Source of the DNA: Streptomyces atroolivaceus
GTDB lineage: Bacteria; Actinomycetota; Actinomycetes; Streptomycetales; Streptomycetaceae
Assembly: GCF_000717025.1 (NCBI RefSeq)
Contig: NZ_JNXG01000014.1
Location: forward strand, 129,465 to 193,464
Reading direction: 5' to 3'
Length of the DNA: 64,000 nucleotides
In this document: piece after piece, positions 62,003 through 64,000 of the stretch
How positions within the stretch are numbered: position 1 is the first letter of the stretch
Layout of the letters: every line of letters starts with the position of its first letter
The notes under the pieces: generated by a model
The model's input: the letters and a program-made list of their open reading frames with translations, nothing else
The model's database searches: none
What the model was told of the DNA's origin: nothing
Program-made: the position numbers and the translations under genes

Positions 62003-62734
62003 ATGTCAACTTTTCTGCTGGTACACGGTGCCTGGCACAGCGGCCGGTGCTGGGAGCGGGTGGTCCCGCTGCTCGAGTCGGCCGGACACCGCGTGTTCGC
62101 GCCCTCGCTGACCGGTGCCGGCGACAAGGCACACCTGCTCGGCCCCGAGGTGGGGCTCGACACGCACGTCGAGGACGTCGTGAAGCTGATCCACGAGGAG
62201 GACCTGACCGAGGTGGTGCTCGTGGGTCACAGCTACGCGGGGCTGGTCGTCTCGTCCGTGACCAACGAGGTGCCGGAACGGATCGCGCATCTGGTGTACC
62301 TGGACGCGATGGTCCCGGAGCACGGCGAGACCGCCGTCGACGTGCAGCCCATGTCCCAGAACCTGATCGACCTGGCAGCCAAGTCCGACAACGGCTGGCG
62401 CATCCCGCCGATGCCCGAGATGCCTCCGCCCCTCGGCCTGTTCGGGGTCACCGACCCGGCGGACATCGCATGGCTGCGTGCGACGCTCTCCGACCAGCCG
62501 GTGCGCTGCCTGCGGCAACCGGTCCGGATGGACAACCCCGCCTTGGCCTCGGTTCCGCGCACGCACATCCACTGTGTCGGCGCAGAGCCGGAAGGCATCG
62601 TGCGGCGGCCCGTCCCCGCGACACAGCCCAACGGCTCACCGGCGCGGATACGGGAACTTCCGACCGGGCACGACTGCATGATCACCATGCCGTCGGACCT
62701 GAGCGAACTGCTGCTTGAGTCCACCCTTCGGTAG
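62003..62734 (+). CDS. Alpha/beta hydrolase (esterase-like)
   Basis: 243 residues from ATG 62003 (MSTFLLVHGAWHSGRCWERV). The oxyanion HG motif is at the N-terminus, the nucleophile in VVLVGHSYAGLVVSSV, an acidic residue in LVYLDAMVPEHGE, and the catalytic His in LPTGHDCMITMP. This form belongs to the salicylate/pyrethroid-esterase-like group (HNL/esterase type). Divergent from HxlR, a common arrangement for inducible detoxification enzymes. Confidence 0.92.
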   Translation: MSTFLLVHGAWHSGRCWERVVPLLESAGHRVFAPSLTGAGDKAHLLGPEVGLDTHVEDVVKLIHEEDLTEVVLVGHSYAGLVVSSVTNEVPERIAHLVYLDAMVPEHGETAVDVQPMSQNLIDLAAKSDNGWRIPPMPEMPPPLGLFGVTDPADIAWLRATLSDQPVRCLRQPVRMDNPALASVPRTHIHCVGAEPEGIVRRPVPATQPNGSPARIRELPTGHDCMITMPSDLSELLLESTLR

Positions 62735-62966
62735 CTTCCTGACCGTGACTGCGGCAGCGAGCCAGATAAGACCCGCCACCGTAGGACAGCGAACCCGGGC
62801 CACGAAGCCACCCGCTCCGCGAAGAACCGCCATGTGGCCTCTGCGGGGTCGTGATCACTTTGTCCTCGTCAGAGGACGGACGCCGTCGGTCCGGACCATC
62901 GGGGCTCGTAGTCGGAGGCCGGCGTCGTAGTTTGCGGGGTCTGGTTGTTGCGGGTCAGGAGGGGCT
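62735..62966. other. Short gap without a supported gene
   Basis: Only antisense-like frames; probable 3' region of the convergent esterase and sigma-factor remnant. Confidence 0.5.
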
Positions 62967-63383
62967 TTACGGTAGGGCGGCCGCGAAATGGTCGTCGGTT
63001 CGGGCCAATCGCAGCGTGATTCTTGTGACCTTCTGGTTGGCCGTGCTGATCTCGATCGTGGCGAGGGGATGTCCTCCTGGGGCGATGAGGTACACCGGTT
63101 TGTCGTTGACGGTGAGTCTGCAAGCCGCCTGAATGCGATGACGGAAATGCGCGGTCTCGGACGCGATGTCGACAGCACCGATGACGACGGTGCGGGCTCC
63201 GCGAGGCAGGAGTGCTGCGTCTGTGTCGCGGACGCTGTCGGGCGCGAGCAGCTGGATCATTCTTCGGGTATCCCCGGTTCGGGCTGCTGTCATGAAGGCT
63301 TCGACGATGTCCACCACGTAGTCACACCCATCGTCGCGGACCCGTTCGGCGTCCCACTTGGCCCGGCCGAGCAGGCGCTGCAT
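62967..63383 (-). pseudogene. ECF sigma factor C-terminal (SnoaL-like) remnant
   Basis: 138 codons. The N-terminal MQRLLGRAKWDAERVR resembles the end of a sigma-4 recognition region (family QLLxRARRR), followed by a SnoaL-like domain (VDIVEAFMTAARTGDTRRMI, QLLAPDSVRDTDAALLPRGA, VNDKPVYLIAPGGHPLATIE) as in SigJ-type ECF factors that carry an extra C-terminal domain. Sigma-2 and most of sigma-4 are not found upstream, so this is a truncated gene, although the SnoaL part could still be made. Confidence 0.6.
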
Positions 63384-63690
63384 GCCGTTCGGGCCCTTCC
63401 CCTGCCCGATCGGCGAGGGTCCAGCAGTCCTTGCGCGGCAGGTCCCACAGCAGTCCGAGCACCAACTTCCTTACCTAGAACCGGGGTTCGACCCGTATGG
63501 ACCGACCCGCTATCCGGCTTTTCAGGCCCTCGAACGCCTCCTGCCAGCGGGCAGGGTCTACGCTGTGAACTGCGGCCACCGCGTGATCGTTCGTCTTCAC
63601 ACATCGGTGATCAACGGGTGGCCTCCCCCGTCTCCACAGCGCGTCGGGGTCGCGCAGCGTCCGCCCGCCGTTCCTGTGTCAGGAGGACAT

Positions 63691-63904
63691 GTGCAACGTG
63701 GCGAAGTCTGGTGGGTGGAGTTCGACGAGCGTCGGCCGGTCGTGCTGCTGTCAGGAGACGACGCGTCCGGGATCCGGGTGATGCAGGTCGTCGCTCGCGC
63801 AGGTGTCGACATCACCGGTCTGGGCGTCGAAGTGCCAGTAGGCACCGTGGAAGGACTGCCCTTCGAAGGCGTGCTGCGGTTCGCGTTGCCGCGTCCGGGC
63901 TTTA
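63691..63904 (+). pseudogene. PemK/MazF-type toxin gene interrupted by an IS element
   Basis: GTG 63691 follows AGGAGG and encodes MQRGEVWWVEFDERRPVVLL, SGDDASGIRVMQVVARAGVD and VEGLPFEGVLRFALPRPGF, a MazF-family mRNA endoribonuclease. The start QRGEVWWVEFD and the RFALPRP motif are typical. After residue ~71 the sequence changes to SHLIWATRYSVSHGGDR, encoded by the incoming IS5-family element, and stops at 63960; the C-terminal third (~35 residues) is lost. No antitoxin gene is recognisable upstream. Confidence 0.8.
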
Positions 63905-64000
63905 GAAGTCATCTCATTTGGGCGACTAGGTATTCTGTGAGTCATGGTGGGGATCGTTGAGCGGCTGGTGCCGGACGAGTTGTGGGAGTTGTTCCAGCGG
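63905..64000 (+). mobile_element. IS5-family insertion element, left end, running off the window
   Basis: Foreign sequence starts near 63905 (AGAAGTCATCTCATTTGGGC, presumably the terminal repeat) inside the MazF gene. A transposase gene starts at ATG 63944: MVGIVERLVPDELWELFQR, 19 codons visible. It is similar to the N-terminus of the dead copy at 499 (KRLVPDELWELV). The other end and any target duplication lie outside the window. Confidence 0.75.

Overview
The window looks like an accessory, chromosome-arm-like stretch of a Streptomyces or close actinobacterial relative. Base composition is very GC-rich with strong third-position G/C. The gene families are typical of the genus: DasR-type operator, AA10 chitin oxidase, GH26/GH2/GH62 glycosidases, XRE-cupin regulators, and several pairs made of a MerR, HxlR or TetR regulator and an enzyme. 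GTG and TTG starts are common. Intact genes alternate with many truncated or frameshifted remnants: IS5- and IS4-type transposases, an integrase, a protease, UvrA, Nudix, M20, MFS and sigma-factor pieces. No rRNA, CRISPR array, phage module or large biosynthetic cluster was seen.

Layout. 1-7.5 kb: DinB-like protein (cut by the window edge), dead IS5 transposase, a membrane-family hypothetical, a dienelactone-hydrolase-like protein with an altered nucleophile, an integrase remnant fused back-to-back to a protease remnant, an amidase, and gene scraps. 7.5-11 kb: SMI1/KNR4 protein and a three-gene ABC exporter/MerR operon. 11-15 kb: secreted proteins (SH3-like, RTX-like calcium-binding, AA10 LPMO with a perfect DasR box) and a 48-aa basic microprotein. 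15.7-19.2 kb: APC permease and a MerR/quinone-reductase divergon. 20.3-30.8 kb: a mannan/manno-oligosaccharide locus, with secreted GH26 mannanase, ABC importer (binding lipoprotein plus two permeases), GH2 beta-mannosidase, a LacI repressor coupled to it, and a ROK kinase; a near-identical 13-bp motif lies upstream of both ends of the system. 31-33 kb: MHS-type transporter and a UvrA-like remnant.

33.2-40.3 kb: an envelope block, with an OmpR-type response regulator, histidine kinase and lipoprotein (start/stop overlaps), a MurJ-like flippase coupled to a FemABX-like enzyme, and a divergent L,D-transpeptidase lipoprotein. 40.6-43.6 kb: a small membrane protein and a tRNA-like gene that ends three bases before the start codon of a 766-aa protein of unknown function. 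43.8-50.8 kb: two separate XRE-cupin/methyltransferase pairs carrying the same CATCTT-N11-AAGATG operator, bracketing a rearrangement scar, a DedA protein and a secreted epoxide-hydrolase-like protein. 51.8-53.4 kb: EamA exporter/TetR divergon with duplicated operators. 53.9-54.7 kb: two overlapping genes that together appear to spell a peptidase S74 (intramolecular chaperone) domain, the Ser-Lys dyad on the first and the rest on the second. 55-58 kb: DUF6891-like protein and CBM13-GH62 arabinofuranosidase. 58.4-62.7 kb: MerR/Old-Yellow-Enzyme divergon, a DHFR/RibD-like reductase, and an HxlR/esterase divergon. 63-64 kb: a sigma-factor tail and a MazF toxin broken by an IS5-family element that runs off the window.

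Biologically, the intact genes point to secreted polysaccharide breakdown (chitin, mannan, arabinoxylan) with matching uptake and regulation, small detoxification modules under one-component regulators, and one cell-wall maintenance block.
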